Assembly (NCBI RefSeq): GCF_051954575.1
Contig: NZ_JBQCHP010000073.1
Span: 1-64,000, forward strand
DNA from: Dyella_B sp035690825
Lineage (GTDB): Bacteria; Pseudomonadota; Gammaproteobacteria; Xanthomonadales; Rhodanobacteraceae
Direction of reading: 5' to 3'
DNA: 64,000 nucleotides
The notes beneath the pieces were generated by a model. That model searched no databases and was not told the origin of the DNA. It saw only the letters and a program-made list of their open reading frames with translations. This document shows, piece after piece, positions 32,192 to 41,160 of this stretch (its first letter is position 1; the number at the start of each line of letters is the position of its first letter). Made by a program: the position numbers and the translations under genes.

Positions 32192-33172
32192 TCAATACAC
32201 ATAATTGATCGCCACAGCCGGCGTCACGCTCCCGCTACTGTTTCGCCCACCAAAAATCACCCGTGTCCCCAGCAACACACCGATCGCCGGCGACCAGTTG
32301 TATTCGATCGCCGGCGCCACGCCGAACGACGTGCTGGAACCCGAATTCGAGCGCACGTTCTGCGGCACGAGCACATTGCCGGGATCAACAAAATCCAACC
32401 CCGCCAGGCGCGTATTGCTGTTGTGGCTATACGTAAAATCCGTCGCCAGCACCCACCGCTGCGTAAGGCTGTATTCGAAAGCCAGGTCGGCAAAGAAACC
32501 GTTGCCGGGCTTCACCCTGCCGCGAAAACCTTCATCCGTGCCATACACGCTCACGCCTCTTACGCGTGCGCTGCGCGAAAACGACTTCGATATATTGAAG
32601 CGCGTGCGCAGGATGCGCCCATTCGGCAACCACCAGTACATCTGCGAATTGAGCCATAGGGTGGTGGTGTAGGTGCCACTGCCCATGCCGTCGCCAGGAC
32701 GATTACCCAGCTGATCGTATTTGCCGGTGGGCAAGGTTTCCTGCAACAGAATGGCCGTGGTCGGCATCCAGCTGCCTTGCCGGAATTCGGTCAGCCGGTA
32801 TTGCGCCTGCAAGGTCCAGTCGCCCACGCCGATGCTGGAGCTGTTCGGTCCATGGCTGACCTGGTTGTAACCGATCACCGGAATCATCCCGATCGATAAC
32901 CGGTTGGCCAGGCCGTAAAGCATGTAGGTGTTCGAGCCGAACGTACTGGTGTGCGCATGGCGAACGTCATAAAGGTAAGGCTCGAACAGGAAATGCCCGG
33001 GCGGCAAGGTTTCGGCCGAGTTCGCCAGCATCGGGCCGGTCCACCAGGCATCGCTCATCGACTCCTGCGGCGGGGTTGGCGTCGTCTGCGCATGTGCAGG
33101 GGTGGAGTGCATCAGGCAACCAAGCATGCCGAGCAGCGCGCCTAGGCTGGCGCGTCGCCATGCATTGGTCAT
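32192..33172 (-). CDS. Outer-membrane beta-barrel protein (phenol-MetA-like)
   Basis: Protein of 326 residues. Residues 1-28 are a signal peptide (MTNAWRRASLGALLGMLG ... AHAQT). The mature protein begins PPQESMSDAWWTGPMLANSA and then shows the alternating beta pattern of an outer-membrane barrel, with motifs GVGDWTLQAQYRL, AILLQETLPTGKYD and a C-terminal strand ending in an aromatic (VAINYVY). This matches the transporter-like PF13557 group annotated around phenol degradation, with no proven substrate. Start at ATG 33172 is preferred to an in-frame ATG at 33217, which would add 15 polar residues before the signal. Neither has a clear ribosome binding site. Confidence 0.72.
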   Translation of the reverse strand: MTNAWRRASLGALLGMLGCLMHSTPAHAQTTPTPPQESMSDAWWTGPMLANSAETLPPGHFLFEPYLYDVRHAHTSTFGSNTYMLYGLANRLSIGMIPVIGYNQVSHGPNSSSIGVGDWTLQAQYRLTEFRQGSWMPTTAILLQETLPTGKYDQLGNRPGDGMGSGTYTTTLWLNSQMYWWLPNGRILRTRFNISKSFSRSARVRGVSVYGTDEGFRGRVKPGNGFFADLAFEYSLTQRWVLATDFTYSHNSNTRLAGLDFVDPGNVLVPQNVRSNSGSSTSFGVAPAIEYNWSPAIGVLLGTRVIFGGRNSSGSVTPAVAINYVY

Positions 33173-33377
33173 AGGAAGCTGATGCGGGTGCGATTCACTA
33201 CGAAATTCGATTTCCATGTATCGCCGTTATCGTCGAAAAGTGGCTGGGAAAAGCCTCCCAGCGGCCCGGCCGTGCGAGGCAAAAAGTACCTTCGTCAGTG
33301 GTTCGCAGGAATAGCCACTTGGGTATGATCCGATATGACCACTTCGGCGGTCACCCGGTGACTTTAGGGCTTGCGCC

Positions 33378-34847
33378 ATGAAACGACTATCCGCTGGTTT
33401 CCTTCCTCCGGTTGCCCTGGATGCCGCCAGCGGCGTGCCGATGTATGACCAGCTTTCCGAATGGTTCCGCCGCGCGATCATGGATGGCCGCCTGCGCCCG
33501 GGGCAGCGTGTGCCTTCCACCCGCAGCCTGGCGAAGGAGCTCGACATTTCGCGCATACCGGTATTGAGCGCGTACGAGCAGTTGTACGCGGAGGGCTATC
33601 TGGAAACTTTCGTCGGCGCCGGCACCTGCGTCGCGCGCGCCATTCCGGGCGAAGCATTCGCGCCAGCCCAGCGCACCACGCAACCGAAAAAATCGCAGGG
33701 CGCGCCGCGCAGAATTTCCCGCCGCGTCGCCGCGTTGAAAACCGCCCCGCAAACCTGGGCGGACAACCAGGGCGCGTTCCGTATCGGCCTGCCGGCGCTC
33801 GATCATTTTCCCTCGACGGCATGGTCCAAGCTTCTGCATCGTCACGCGCGCAACCCGCCGATCGGCCATATGGTCTACGGCAGCCCCATGGGCTACCTGC
33901 CGTTGCGCGAAGCGATTGCCGAATACCTGAGCACTGTGCGCGCGGTGCGTTGCGATGCATCGCAGGTGCTGATCACCACCGGCTCGCAACAAGGCTTGCA
34001 GATCTGCGCGCACGCCCTGCTGGAAGCGAAAGATGGCGTATGGATGGAAGACCCCGGCTACCCCGGCGCGCGGCAAGCGCTGCGCACCGCCGGTGCGGAG
34101 ATCGTGCCGGTACCCGTCGACGACGAAGGCCTGAACGTCGACGCTGGCATTCGCTTGGGCAAAAACGCACGCGCTATATACATCTCCCCGTCGCATCAAT
34201 TCCCGCTCGGCGTCACCATGAGCGCCGCGCGGCGCATGCAACTCCTGAGCTGGGCCGCACGCACCGGCGCCTGGATCATCGAGGACGACTACGACAGCGA
34301 ATATCGCTTCGGCGGCCGCCCGCTCGCATCGTTGCAGGGCATGGACGCCGACGACCGCGTCATCTACGTCGGCACTTTCAGCAAAGTCATGTTCCCTGCA
34401 TTGCGCGTCGGTTATATCGTCGCCCCGAAAGACCTCATCGAAGCCTTCGCCACCGTCCGAGACGCCTTCGACACGTTCTCCTCCACGCTCTACCAGGCCG
34501 CACTCGCCGATTTCATCACCGAAGGCCAATTCGCCCGGCACATCCGCCGCATGCGCGCGTTGTACCTGGAACGGCGCACCGCACTGCTCGATGCGATCGA
34601 TCAACACATGGACGGCAAGCTCGAAGTGATCGGCACCCACGCCGGCATGCAGCTCACCGCGCTATTGGCGCGCGGCGTGGATGACGTCGCGCTCTCCATC
34701 AAGACCGCCAAGCTGGGCGTTTCCACCAGGCCGTTGTCCATTTGCTACGCGAAGCCGCCGAAGCGGGGCGGGGTGATTCTTGGTTATTCGGGAGCGAGCG
34801 TGGCGGAGATTCGGGATGGGGTGCGGAAGCTCAGGTCCTGCCTTTAA
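33378..34847 (+). CDS. MocR/PdxR-family regulator (GntR helix-turn-helix with aminotransferase domain)
   Basis: Protein of 489 residues. A GntR winged helix covers about residues 15-85 (PMYDQLSEWFRRAIMDGRLR, PSTRSLAKELDISRIPVLSA). The rest is a fold-type I aminotransferase domain: ITTGSQQGLQICAHAL, MEDPGYPGARQAL, EDDYDSEYRFG and the PLP Lys in TFSKVMFPALRVGY. MocR proteins bind PLP as an effector and often control PLP-synthesis or amino-acid genes. No pdx gene lies beside it. The outer-membrane protein gene is divergent across 205 bp and is a possible target. Confidence 0.9.
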   Translation: MKRLSAGFLPPVALDAASGVPMYDQLSEWFRRAIMDGRLRPGQRVPSTRSLAKELDISRIPVLSAYEQLYAEGYLETFVGAGTCVARAIPGEAFAPAQRTTQPKKSQGAPRRISRRVAALKTAPQTWADNQGAFRIGLPALDHFPSTAWSKLLHRHARNPPIGHMVYGSPMGYLPLREAIAEYLSTVRAVRCDASQVLITTGSQQGLQICAHALLEAKDGVWMEDPGYPGARQALRTAGAEIVPVPVDDEGLNVDAGIRLGKNARAIYISPSHQFPLGVTMSAARRMQLLSWAARTGAWIIEDDYDSEYRFGGRPLASLQGMDADDRVIYVGTFSKVMFPALRVGYIVAPKDLIEAFATVRDAFDTFSSTLYQAALADFITEGQFARHIRRMRALYLERRTALLDAIDQHMDGKLEVIGTHAGMQLTALLARGVDDVALSIKTAKLGVSTRPLSICYAKPPKRGGVILGYSGASVAEIRDGVRKLRSCL

Positions 34848-35385
34848 AAGTACTTTGGTGACTCAAATTCCGTAGTGTCAAATTTTTCCTCGCCGTCATT
34901 CCCGCGAAAGCGGGAATCCATTTTCATTACGCAGCGGAGCAAGATGGATGCCCGCTTTCGCGAGAGCATAAGGCCGTGAGTGAGCCTCGCTTCCGTGGCA
35001 TTACCACCTGCCAAGCGCCCTTCGATTTAACGTACGCGCTCGTTGAATCAAATCAAAAAAAACGGGGACAGGTTAAATGACAGAAAATGGCCTGCTTTCT
35101 TCATCCCTTCTTTATACGTCCGGATTTATATAGTCCCACGCCGTGCCAGCGAACGTTTTTTTCCGCCGCAACGCTTTTCGCTCCACGTCAGTACTTGCTT
35201 CATGGTTTCGCTTCATTGGGGAAGCTGTTTCAACGCTGTCATGTTGCATCCAACGCGCACCCGCTCGCTCCGAGTATTCGGAGGGCATCGCGTTGCTTTG
35301 TCCAGCTTTTCTGTCGGGCCTGCGCCGAGGCGCGGAATAGGTCGACAGCGGTCCCTTTCATCTATCCAGAGAAGAGGAAACGATC
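34848..35385. other. Gene-free left edge of the accessory island
   Basis: About 540 bp. It contains a family C palindrome at 34894-34966, then ACGGGGACAGGTTAAATGAC near 35062, a phrase often found at degraded ends of REP-associated transposase genes. The remainder is a long leader before 35386 with no convincing gene. Confidence 0.5.
34894..34966. repeat. GTCATTCCCGCGAAAGCGGG inverted repeat (family C, copy 3)
   Basis: Left arm GTCATTCCCGCGAAAGCGGG AATCCA, right arm ATGGATGCCCGCTTTCGCGA, slightly diverged. It resembles the cleaner copy at 47126. Confidence 0.85.
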
Positions 35386-36657
35386 ATGCGTCCCATGACA
35401 AAAACCTCGCACCACCTCTTGTTTCTTGCCATCGGCGCCGTCGTATTAGCCGGCTTTGGCCGGCCCAATGTCGCGCATGCTTCCTGGTCCAGCGAAGGGC
35501 ATGCGGCAGGTGCTCAGTGCGGAACAAGTGGCGTTAACGACAACGGTGTCGCGGCGGGTACCTGCACGTCCATCGACCCAGGCGGGCAGCTCACCGCCTG
35601 GGTGGCGATAAATGGCGTGCAGACCCCGTTACCCTCCCTGGCTGCAGGACAACCGTGCTCGGCGGGAGGAGTCTCCGATAGCGGCGACGTCATTGGCAAT
35701 TGCGTGGACAATGACGAAAACGCTTTCGGGACGTTCTGGACTATCGATAATCCGGGGTCGGCCACGGTCCTGCAGCCGCTGGCGGCTGTTACTTTGCTCG
35801 GCATTATTCAGATCGATCCCGACATATCAACAATAGCAACCAGCTTCAATCAGAGCGGCTTCATCGGTGGCGTAAGTTTTAATGCCAATGGCGGTCGTAC
35901 GGCCGCACTCTGGACGCCTGGCAGCAGCACTGCAGTGGCCGTATCGGAGCGTGGCGAGAATTGTGATATCGCCTATATCAACAACAGCAATGTCAATGGG
36001 GCGCCCAGCATTGCATTGAACTGCCCCAATGACTCCGGCACTACGACACCCTACATCGCGCAAGCCACGGGAGGGTTGCTGGGCACGGGTTTGTTGCGCG
36101 CCTACGTCAAAACGCCGTTGCCCCTGCCATCTGGCAGCAGCGACTGCGAAGTGGTAGCCGTCAACGACAGCGTCCAAGCACTGGGCACCTGCTATTTCCC
36201 AGGTAGCTCGCCGGAAGCGGCTTTCTGGCCCAGCGTCAGCAGTGCGCCCACCCTGCTGAGCGAAGGAGGTTTGCCGGACGGCACGCGTACAGCAGGCGCT
36301 TTTCTCAATAACCACGGCAATGTGGTCGTGCGATATCAAGACACCAGTGGCAAAACGCAATCAGCCTTCTGGAACACCAGCGCTGCTCAACTCAACTTGA
36401 TTCTTCCTGTTCCCGGCGGCACGCAGACTGAGGCAGCCGGACTGGCCGACGATGACACCGTCATTTTGACCAGCGAGGACGGCAATGAGCATGTCCAGGC
36501 TGCCAAATGGACCATAGGCGGCGGGACCGAAGCTTATGAGGATTACGGCGGCGGCCAGGAAAGCGTGGCGATCGATATATCGCAGACCGGCAACTACACG
36601 GCGGGTGATGGCGAAGACAGTGCGGAGAACGAGAACGCGCTAGTCAGCCCCAACTGA
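35386..36657 (+). CDS. Secreted HAF-repeat beta-propeller-like protein, copy 1
   Basis: Protein of 423 residues with a signal peptide (SHHLLFLAIGAVVLAGFG ... VAHAS). The mature part has about eight repeats of 40-50 residues, each with a core like VNDNGVAAG or VSDSGDVIG and often ending in a W-containing strand (AAFWP, SAFWN, AAKWT). This is the pattern of HAF-family extracellular repeats. Four repeats carry Cys pairs bracketing the turn: C-x14-C in QCGTSGVNDNGVAAGTC, PCSAGGVSDSGDVIGNC and DCEVVAVNDSVQALGTC, and C-x19-C beginning NCDIAYINNS. Ribosome binding GAGGAA precedes the ATG; the same leader occurs before copy 2. Function unknown; secretion is clear. Confidence 0.8.
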   Translation: MRPMTKTSHHLLFLAIGAVVLAGFGRPNVAHASWSSEGHAAGAQCGTSGVNDNGVAAGTCTSIDPGGQLTAWVAINGVQTPLPSLAAGQPCSAGGVSDSGDVIGNCVDNDENAFGTFWTIDNPGSATVLQPLAAVTLLGIIQIDPDISTIATSFNQSGFIGGVSFNANGGRTAALWTPGSSTAVAVSERGENCDIAYINNSNVNGAPSIALNCPNDSGTTTPYIAQATGGLLGTGLLRAYVKTPLPLPSGSSDCEVVAVNDSVQALGTCYFPGSSPEAAFWPSVSSAPTLLSEGGLPDGTRTAGAFLNNHGNVVVRYQDTSGKTQSAFWNTSAAQLNLILPVPGGTQTEAAGLADDDTVILTSEDGNEHVQAAKWTIGGGTEAYEDYGGGQESVAIDISQTGNYTAGDGEDSAENENALVSPN

Positions 36658-36710
36658 GTGCTCAAAACGGAGCGCTTACGTCCATCGACCTTATGCAAGA
36701 GGAAACGATC

Positions 36711-37886
36711 ATGCATTCAACGACGAGCCATTCGCGTCACCTCCTGTTTCTTGCCGTGGGCGCGGTTGCACTGACCAGCTTTGGCCGGCCCAACGTGGCG
36801 CATGCCGGCTGGATCAACGTAGGGTCGGAGGCAGGCGACCAATGCGTCTCCACCGGCGTTAACGACAACGGAGTCGTGGTGGGGTACTGCACTCCCGCCA
36901 ATGCCGGACAACCGAAGTTCGCTTGGGTGGCCAACAATTCTTACGTTCGTTTACCTGCTTTAGTGTCCGGACAACCGTGCACTGCAGAGGCGGTTACCAA
37001 TAGTGGCACCATCATCGGTCATTGCCTGGATACGGTCGACGTGGATACAACAGTGACCTGGTCGCTAAGCAATCCGAACTCGATCCGGGAATTGGGCTCC
37101 TTAAACATTCTCACCAGCTACAATCAGACCGGCGTCGTCACAGGTGTAAAGACTGTTAAGTCAAGCAGCCAGCCCCTGATCTGGCGAGAAGGAATCGGGG
37201 TAGTTCCGATAGACGTAGAGGACTGCTGGCCCCGTGACATCAACAACAGTGATGTTAATGGTTTCCCGAGCGTGGCCATGTCCTGCAGTCTAAAAAAAAC
37301 CAGCTATATTGCGCAGTACAACACACAGTACAATCGCTTCGTTGAAACACAGTTGCCCTCACCGTCCGGAGGCCACTGCGTTGTGACTGCCATCAACGAT
37401 AGCGTCCAAGCGGCAGGCGTCTGTCTCTTCTCTGACGGCGAAAAGGCGGCATTCTGGCCGAACTCAACCAGCGCACCCACACTGCTGAGCGGGGGCGGCT
37501 TACCGGCCGGAACGCACACGGAAGGAACGTTCCTAAACAACAATGGCAATGTCGTTGTGCAATACACGGACGCCGCTGGCAAACAACAATCAGCCTTCTG
37601 GAATACCGGCGCCGGCTTGCTTTATCTGATTTCGCCCGTGCCGGGCGGAACACGGACCGCAGTTTACGGATTAGCTAATAATGACACCGTCATCCTAAAT
37701 AGCGAGGACGGGGGCCAGCGTGTTCAGGCCGCCAAATGGACGGTAGCCACAGGTACAGTTCCTTATGGCGATGTTGGCGGGGGCCTGCAAAGCGGCGTCA
37801 CCACGATATCGCCAAGTGGAAATTACGCAGCCGGCACTGGCGAAGACAGTGCGGGGAACGAGGACGCGCTTGAGACATCCAACTGA
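36711..37886 (+). CDS. Secreted HAF-repeat beta-propeller-like protein, copy 2
   Basis: Protein of 391 residues, a close paralogue of the preceding gene. The signal peptide is almost the same (SRHLLFLAVGAVALTSFGRP, NVAHAG). Cys pairs recur at equivalent places: QCVSTGVNDNGVVVGYC, PCTAEAVTNSGTIIGHC and HCVVTAINDSVQAAGVC (all C-x14-C), and a C-x19-C pair starting DCWPRDINNS. The C-terminal ending GNYAAGTGEDSAGNEDALET mirrors copy 1. The start follows the shared GAGGAAACGATC leader and lies 53 bp after copy 1. The region is shorter than copy 1 because of small deletions between repeats. No catalytic motif is visible. Confidence 0.8.
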   Translation: MHSTTSHSRHLLFLAVGAVALTSFGRPNVAHAGWINVGSEAGDQCVSTGVNDNGVVVGYCTPANAGQPKFAWVANNSYVRLPALVSGQPCTAEAVTNSGTIIGHCLDTVDVDTTVTWSLSNPNSIRELGSLNILTSYNQTGVVTGVKTVKSSSQPLIWREGIGVVPIDVEDCWPRDINNSDVNGFPSVAMSCSLKKTSYIAQYNTQYNRFVETQLPSPSGGHCVVTAINDSVQAAGVCLFSDGEKAAFWPNSTSAPTLLSGGGLPAGTHTEGTFLNNNGNVVVQYTDAAGKQQSAFWNTGAGLLYLISPVPGGTRTAVYGLANNDTVILNSEDGGQRVQAAKWTVATGTVPYGDVGGGLQSGVTTISPSGNYAAGTGEDSAGNEDALETSN

Positions 37887-38125
37887 GCGGAACAGTGCAG
37901 CCGAGGTGACGGGTCGGGTACTACTAAAGTTTCTTTCTGTAGAGCCAAAAACAGCTGTTTTCCAGGCGATTCGAGCAAGATCGATTGACCTTACTAACGA
38001 AAATCTTAGTAAGTCGCAGCTGATTACGGTCTGTCCACGGATGCGATGAAAACGTCGGCAAAGGCTTGGCTCGACATGGGCGAGCATGACCTTTACCCAT
38101 TACAGCCACAGAAAGGAGGCCACCT

Positions 38126-38425
38126 ATGTTCACAATTCACAGGCGCTATCTGATCATTACCGCCAGTGCAACGGTGCTCATGCTTTTTGGCATGCACACA
38201 TCGTCCGCAACTCCCATCCGCTCTAGCGACCTCGGTAAGGGACTTGTTGAGCAGAAAATTTGCGTGGATTGGAGCGCTACTAAAACTGCCACGATCTCGA
38301 TCGAATGCTCCAAGGCCTCACCCTTTCCCCCTACATCGCGCGGCTCTTCTTGCAGGAACAGCCTAGGCGATCCATGTGGCTCAACCTATGAGCGGACCCT
38401 AGCCGGAGGCAAGTTAAACAAGTAG
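38126..38425 (+). CDS. Small secreted Cys-containing protein
   Basis: Protein of 99 residues. The N-terminus MFTIHRRYLIITASATVLML plus FGMHTSSAT is a signal peptide. The mature part of about 70 residues has four Cys (ICVDW, IECSK, SSCRN, DPCGS), suggesting two disulfides, and ends in Lys/Asn. A strong AAAGGAGG lies six bases upstream, so the gene is very likely translated. No family recognised. It stands between HAF copies 2 and 3. Confidence 0.65.
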   Translation: MFTIHRRYLIITASATVLMLFGMHTSSATPIRSSDLGKGLVEQKICVDWSATKTATISIECSKASPFPPTSRGSSCRNSLGDPCGSTYERTLAGGKLNK

Positions 38426-38452
38426 GCCGGAAACTTGATGCGAGGTGAAAAT

Positions 38453-38629
38453 ATGGTGCGCACATGGCGCATTCTTCATGGCGAACAATCCAAACGAAGA
38501 GTATTAACCCAGGCGCGCAAGCCGAATGCTGCGGAAGTGTTTGTCATTCTTACCGGGCAAAAACGCATGACGCATCCAGATGCCCTTAGCCCATCGCGCC
38601 TGATAGCCATGATCCACACGTTTTTTTAA
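38453..38629 (+). CDS. Small hypothetical protein
   Basis: Protein of 58 residues from ATG 38453, beginning MVRTWRILHGEQSKRRVLTQ. GAGGTGA lies five bases upstream. Basic, no signal peptide, no Cys. It begins 27 bp after the previous small gene. The coding case rests mainly on the ribosome binding site. Confidence 0.4.
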   Translation: MVRTWRILHGEQSKRRVLTQARKPNAAEVFVILTGQKRMTHPDALSPSRLIAMIHTFF

Positions 38630-38769
38630 ACAACGCGCCACCAACGTCCAACGCGATTAGATCCGTTCTCGCAACACGGGAATTTTTTATCGCCGTTGCG
38701 CCATGTCGCACCGCGTGGCGCACACGTTACGCCCGCGGGCGGTGCCTTTGCGAACAAGGAGAAACGTTC

Positions 38770-40029
38770 ATGAAGCTTTCCGCCTATTTTTGTACGCCGC
38801 TAGGCCTGGCCGCTGGCATGATCTTCATTTCGGCGGCCCATGCCTCGGTAGTGGACGAAGGCCAGGGCGCCGGCACGCAGAGCACCGCTGTTGGGGTCAA
38901 CGATGCCGGCATAGTTATTGGCGATGGGTTGTCTGCAACGAACAAGGCCATCGCTTTTTTTGACGCAGGCATGGGCAATGAGCGGGTATTGCCAGCGCTG
39001 GCCGATGGCGCCTGTTCGGCGAGTGCCATTACCAATACGGGCAAGACATCGCAGATTCTCGGCAGCTGCGATGACGCCCATGGGGTAGGTCAAGCCGTAC
39101 GATGGAATTCGAATGATTGGAGCATCAGCGAACCGGCTGTGGCACTTGCCCAGCTAGGCGCGCTCGGCGGTCTTTTGGGTATCGGCGCCGACGTGCGTAC
39201 CGTTGCCACAGCCCAAAATGATCTTGGTGAGGTGGTAGGAGAAAGCTTCAGCAGCAATGGCACTGGCCGGCCTGTGTTCTGGGCCGCCGGCTCCACCACC
39301 CCGACCGAACTGGGTGCCGGCCTGCTCGGGCTTGCGTCCACCAATTGCATACCGACAAGTATCAACACCCCCGCCAATCCTGGCGCCAGGGCCGTCATCG
39401 TCGGCAGCTGTCCCAATGATGGCAGCAATACCGGAAAACCCGTGCCTATCCTCTGGACGAGCCCAACAACCTCGGTAGTGCTCTCTGTGCCAGCGGATGC
39501 GCAGTATTGCTCGGCCGATGAGATCAATGGCGAAGGCGACGTCCTGGGCTCGTGCCTTTATGCCAATGATGTCAACAAAACAGTGCGCTGGGCCTATCCG
39601 TGGACAAGTACGCCGATAGTGCTTGAATCGATTTCAGGCATTGCCAACTCTCACAACAGCGGCGTCGACATCAATGCAAGCGGCCAGGTAGCCTGTAACT
39701 ATTCGGACGGTAACGGTTTCAACCGTGCGTGCGAGTGGGATCCGTCCACCGGTACCGATGCTGTCGACATAACCCCGTTGACGGACGGATCGACGGCGGA
39801 GGCCGTGGCGATCGGCAACAACGGCGAGATAGTGGGCATCTCGGAAACGCGCGACGGCCATGCCAACGGCTTTCATTCATTGCAGGGGGCGTCACCCGTA
39901 GACGATGCTCCTTTGCCGGGAGGCAGCAATGATGGTTTTGTCGCGGAATCGCCCAGCGGTGCTTATGCGGTCGGCCGCAGCGAAGTGGCCGGCCACGGCT
40001 CGCATGCCGTTGAGGCATCGCTTCCTTGA
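38770..40029 (+). CDS. Secreted HAF-repeat beta-propeller-like protein, copy 3
   Basis: Protein of 419 residues, more distant from copies 1 and 2. Signal peptide: MKLSAYFCTPLGLAAGMIFI ending AAHAS. The repeats are clearer here: AVGVNDAGIVIGDG, AQNDLGEVVGES, DEINGEGDVLGS, DINASGQVACNY, IGNNGEIVGISE and ESPSGAYAVGRS, giving about eight blades. Cys pairs again bracket turns: YCSADEINGEGDVLGSC (C-x14-C), and longer ones starting ACSASAITNT (C-x17-C) and NCIPTSINTP (C-x20-C). AAGGAG lies about nine bases before the ATG. The family is described only as probable extracellular repeats; binding to a ligand or surface is a guess. Confidence 0.8.
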   Translation: MKLSAYFCTPLGLAAGMIFISAAHASVVDEGQGAGTQSTAVGVNDAGIVIGDGLSATNKAIAFFDAGMGNERVLPALADGACSASAITNTGKTSQILGSCDDAHGVGQAVRWNSNDWSISEPAVALAQLGALGGLLGIGADVRTVATAQNDLGEVVGESFSSNGTGRPVFWAAGSTTPTELGAGLLGLASTNCIPTSINTPANPGARAVIVGSCPNDGSNTGKPVPILWTSPTTSVVLSVPADAQYCSADEINGEGDVLGSCLYANDVNKTVRWAYPWTSTPIVLESISGIANSHNSGVDINASGQVACNYSDGNGFNRACEWDPSTGTDAVDITPLTDGSTAEAVAIGNNGEIVGISETRDGHANGFHSLQGASPVDDAPLPGGSNDGFVAESPSGAYAVGRSEVAGHGSHAVEASLP

Positions 40030-40127
40030 TCTATGCATCAAGCACGAGTAGTGCTTTCGTTACCGGTGGACCCCATTCGAAATACAGATGCGAGGCATCG
40101 CTGACAAGCCCTCCAAGGAGATCAACC

Positions 40128-40532
40128 ATGGCACCGCGCTCATCCTCATTGCTTGCAAACCGGCCATCTTGCCCAAGCTACCGACGCTCGCGTGTGATCC
40201 AGGCCTGCATGCTGATTGCGCTGCTTGGGCTTCCCGCGTTAGCTTGTGGCTATGGCGGTTGTACCAGCGTAGTTGTCAGTCTCAGTCCAGCATTGATATG
40301 GATGAGCACGTCAAGCGATGCGAAGGGCTCGCCGCCTCCGAATGCTTGTGCGAATTTAAAAAAAATCGTCAATGGGGACCCACAGTGTTTGTGCCAGGCC
40401 CTTGGCGCAAACGGCTCTCCTACAGGCATCCCTATAGATCCGGCGCGCGCGCTCTCGCTGGCATCCGCGTGCAAGGTTCAGGCGCCGCCCATTAGCCGAT
40501 GCAGCTCCCCAACATCTTCGTTCAATCCTTGA
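40128..40532 (+). CDS. Secreted protein resembling plant non-specific lipid-transfer proteins
   Basis: Protein of 134 residues with a signal-like N-terminus (hydrophobic core ACMLIALLGLPALA) and an AAGGAG seven bases before ATG 40128. The mature part follows the plant nsLTP/LTPG eight-Cys layout: GCTSVVVSLSP, a Pro/Ser/Gly loop, ACANLKKIVNGDPQCLCQAL, GIPIDPARALSLASAC and KVQAPPISRC. Equivalents of Cys1, 4, 5, 6, 7 and 8 are residues 45, 74, 87, 89, 115 and 125. The positions of Cys2 and Cys3, which bond to each other in plant proteins, are Ala55 and Ala73. A Ser/Pro tail follows, as in GPI-anchored plant forms. Similarity is seen directly; origin by transfer from a plant is inference. Lipid binding is untested. 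Confidence 0.7.
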   Translation: MAPRSSSLLANRPSCPSYRRSRVIQACMLIALLGLPALACGYGGCTSVVVSLSPALIWMSTSSDAKGSPPPNACANLKKIVNGDPQCLCQALGANGSPTGIPIDPARALSLASACKVQAPPISRCSSPTSSFNP

Positions 40533-40722
40533 ACTTGCGTGGGCTGACAGCGACATGGCAGAAGCTGGCGGAGCTGGCGAAACGACGCCGTGAATTTCCA
40601 GCTTCCGTGTGCGGCGTAATCATCGACGCGGCTGCCATCGAACAAGCTCGAACTGAGTTAAAGCATGTGGATACGAGTTTTAACCAGAGATCATCTCGAA
40701 ATATATCCGCAGGAGAATAACC
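40533..40722. other. Gap between LTP-like gene and next secreted gene
   Basis: 190 bp. A 73-codon frame from 40499 overlaps the LTP-like gene and has no ribosome binding site, so it is not called. AGGAG at about 40710 belongs to the next gene. Confidence 0.4.
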
Positions 40723-41160
40723 ATGCACCCCATCGTTCGCGCCGCCATTTTCGCTTTCACGATTTCAAGCCTGATCCTGCTCGAATCACCTAAAGTCAAG
40801 GCCGAACCGTTGAGCCGCTTGAACATTCATAGCCCCTCAAATCGTGGAGACCAAGAAAAGAAGATATTAGAGATGGCAGTATCACACTGCTCAATGGCTC
40901 GTTCGAAGCTGTTATGCATTAACGCTGCATCCGCCTGCCTTGAAGCCTTCCGATTACACTCAACTCTAGCATCTCGACCAGCATGCCGTGATGTACAGAT
41001 CTATCGACGGATGTTGGTCATTGATGGGCTGGGCAGCGGAAGAATTCGTGGATCTGGATCTTGGCGACGAACGCCTCAACCGGCGGTTGCGCAAGTTGGC
41101 CGAGTGCTCTGCACGCCAAACGATGGCGAGTATCCCGGCGGCGTGCGGTGGCTGGGGTGA
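40723..41160 (+). CDS. Small secreted protein, 3' end probably replaced by IS remnant
   Basis: Frame of 145 codons. The N-terminus MHPIVRAAIFAFTISSLILL ... VKAEP is a signal peptide, and AGGAG precedes the ATG. Residues 27-88 contain four Cys (SHCSMARSKLLCINAASACL, RPACRD). From about codon 88 the frame runs into the IS4-type remnant in a different reading frame from its transposase, so the last 55 residues are probably not original. The gene therefore looks disrupted by the insertion. No family recognised. Confidence 0.5.
   Translation: MHPIVRAAIFAFTISSLILLESPKVKAEPLSRLNIHSPSNRGDQEKKILEMAVSHCSMARSKLLCINAASACLEAFRLHSTLASRPACRDVQIYRRMLVIDGLGSGRIRGSGSWRRTPQPAVAQVGRVLCTPNDGEYPGGVRWLG

Noticed and set aside
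40499..40720. 73-codon plus-strand frame after the LTP-like gene
   Set aside because: Overlaps the LTP-like gene, lacks a ribosome binding site and shows no motif.
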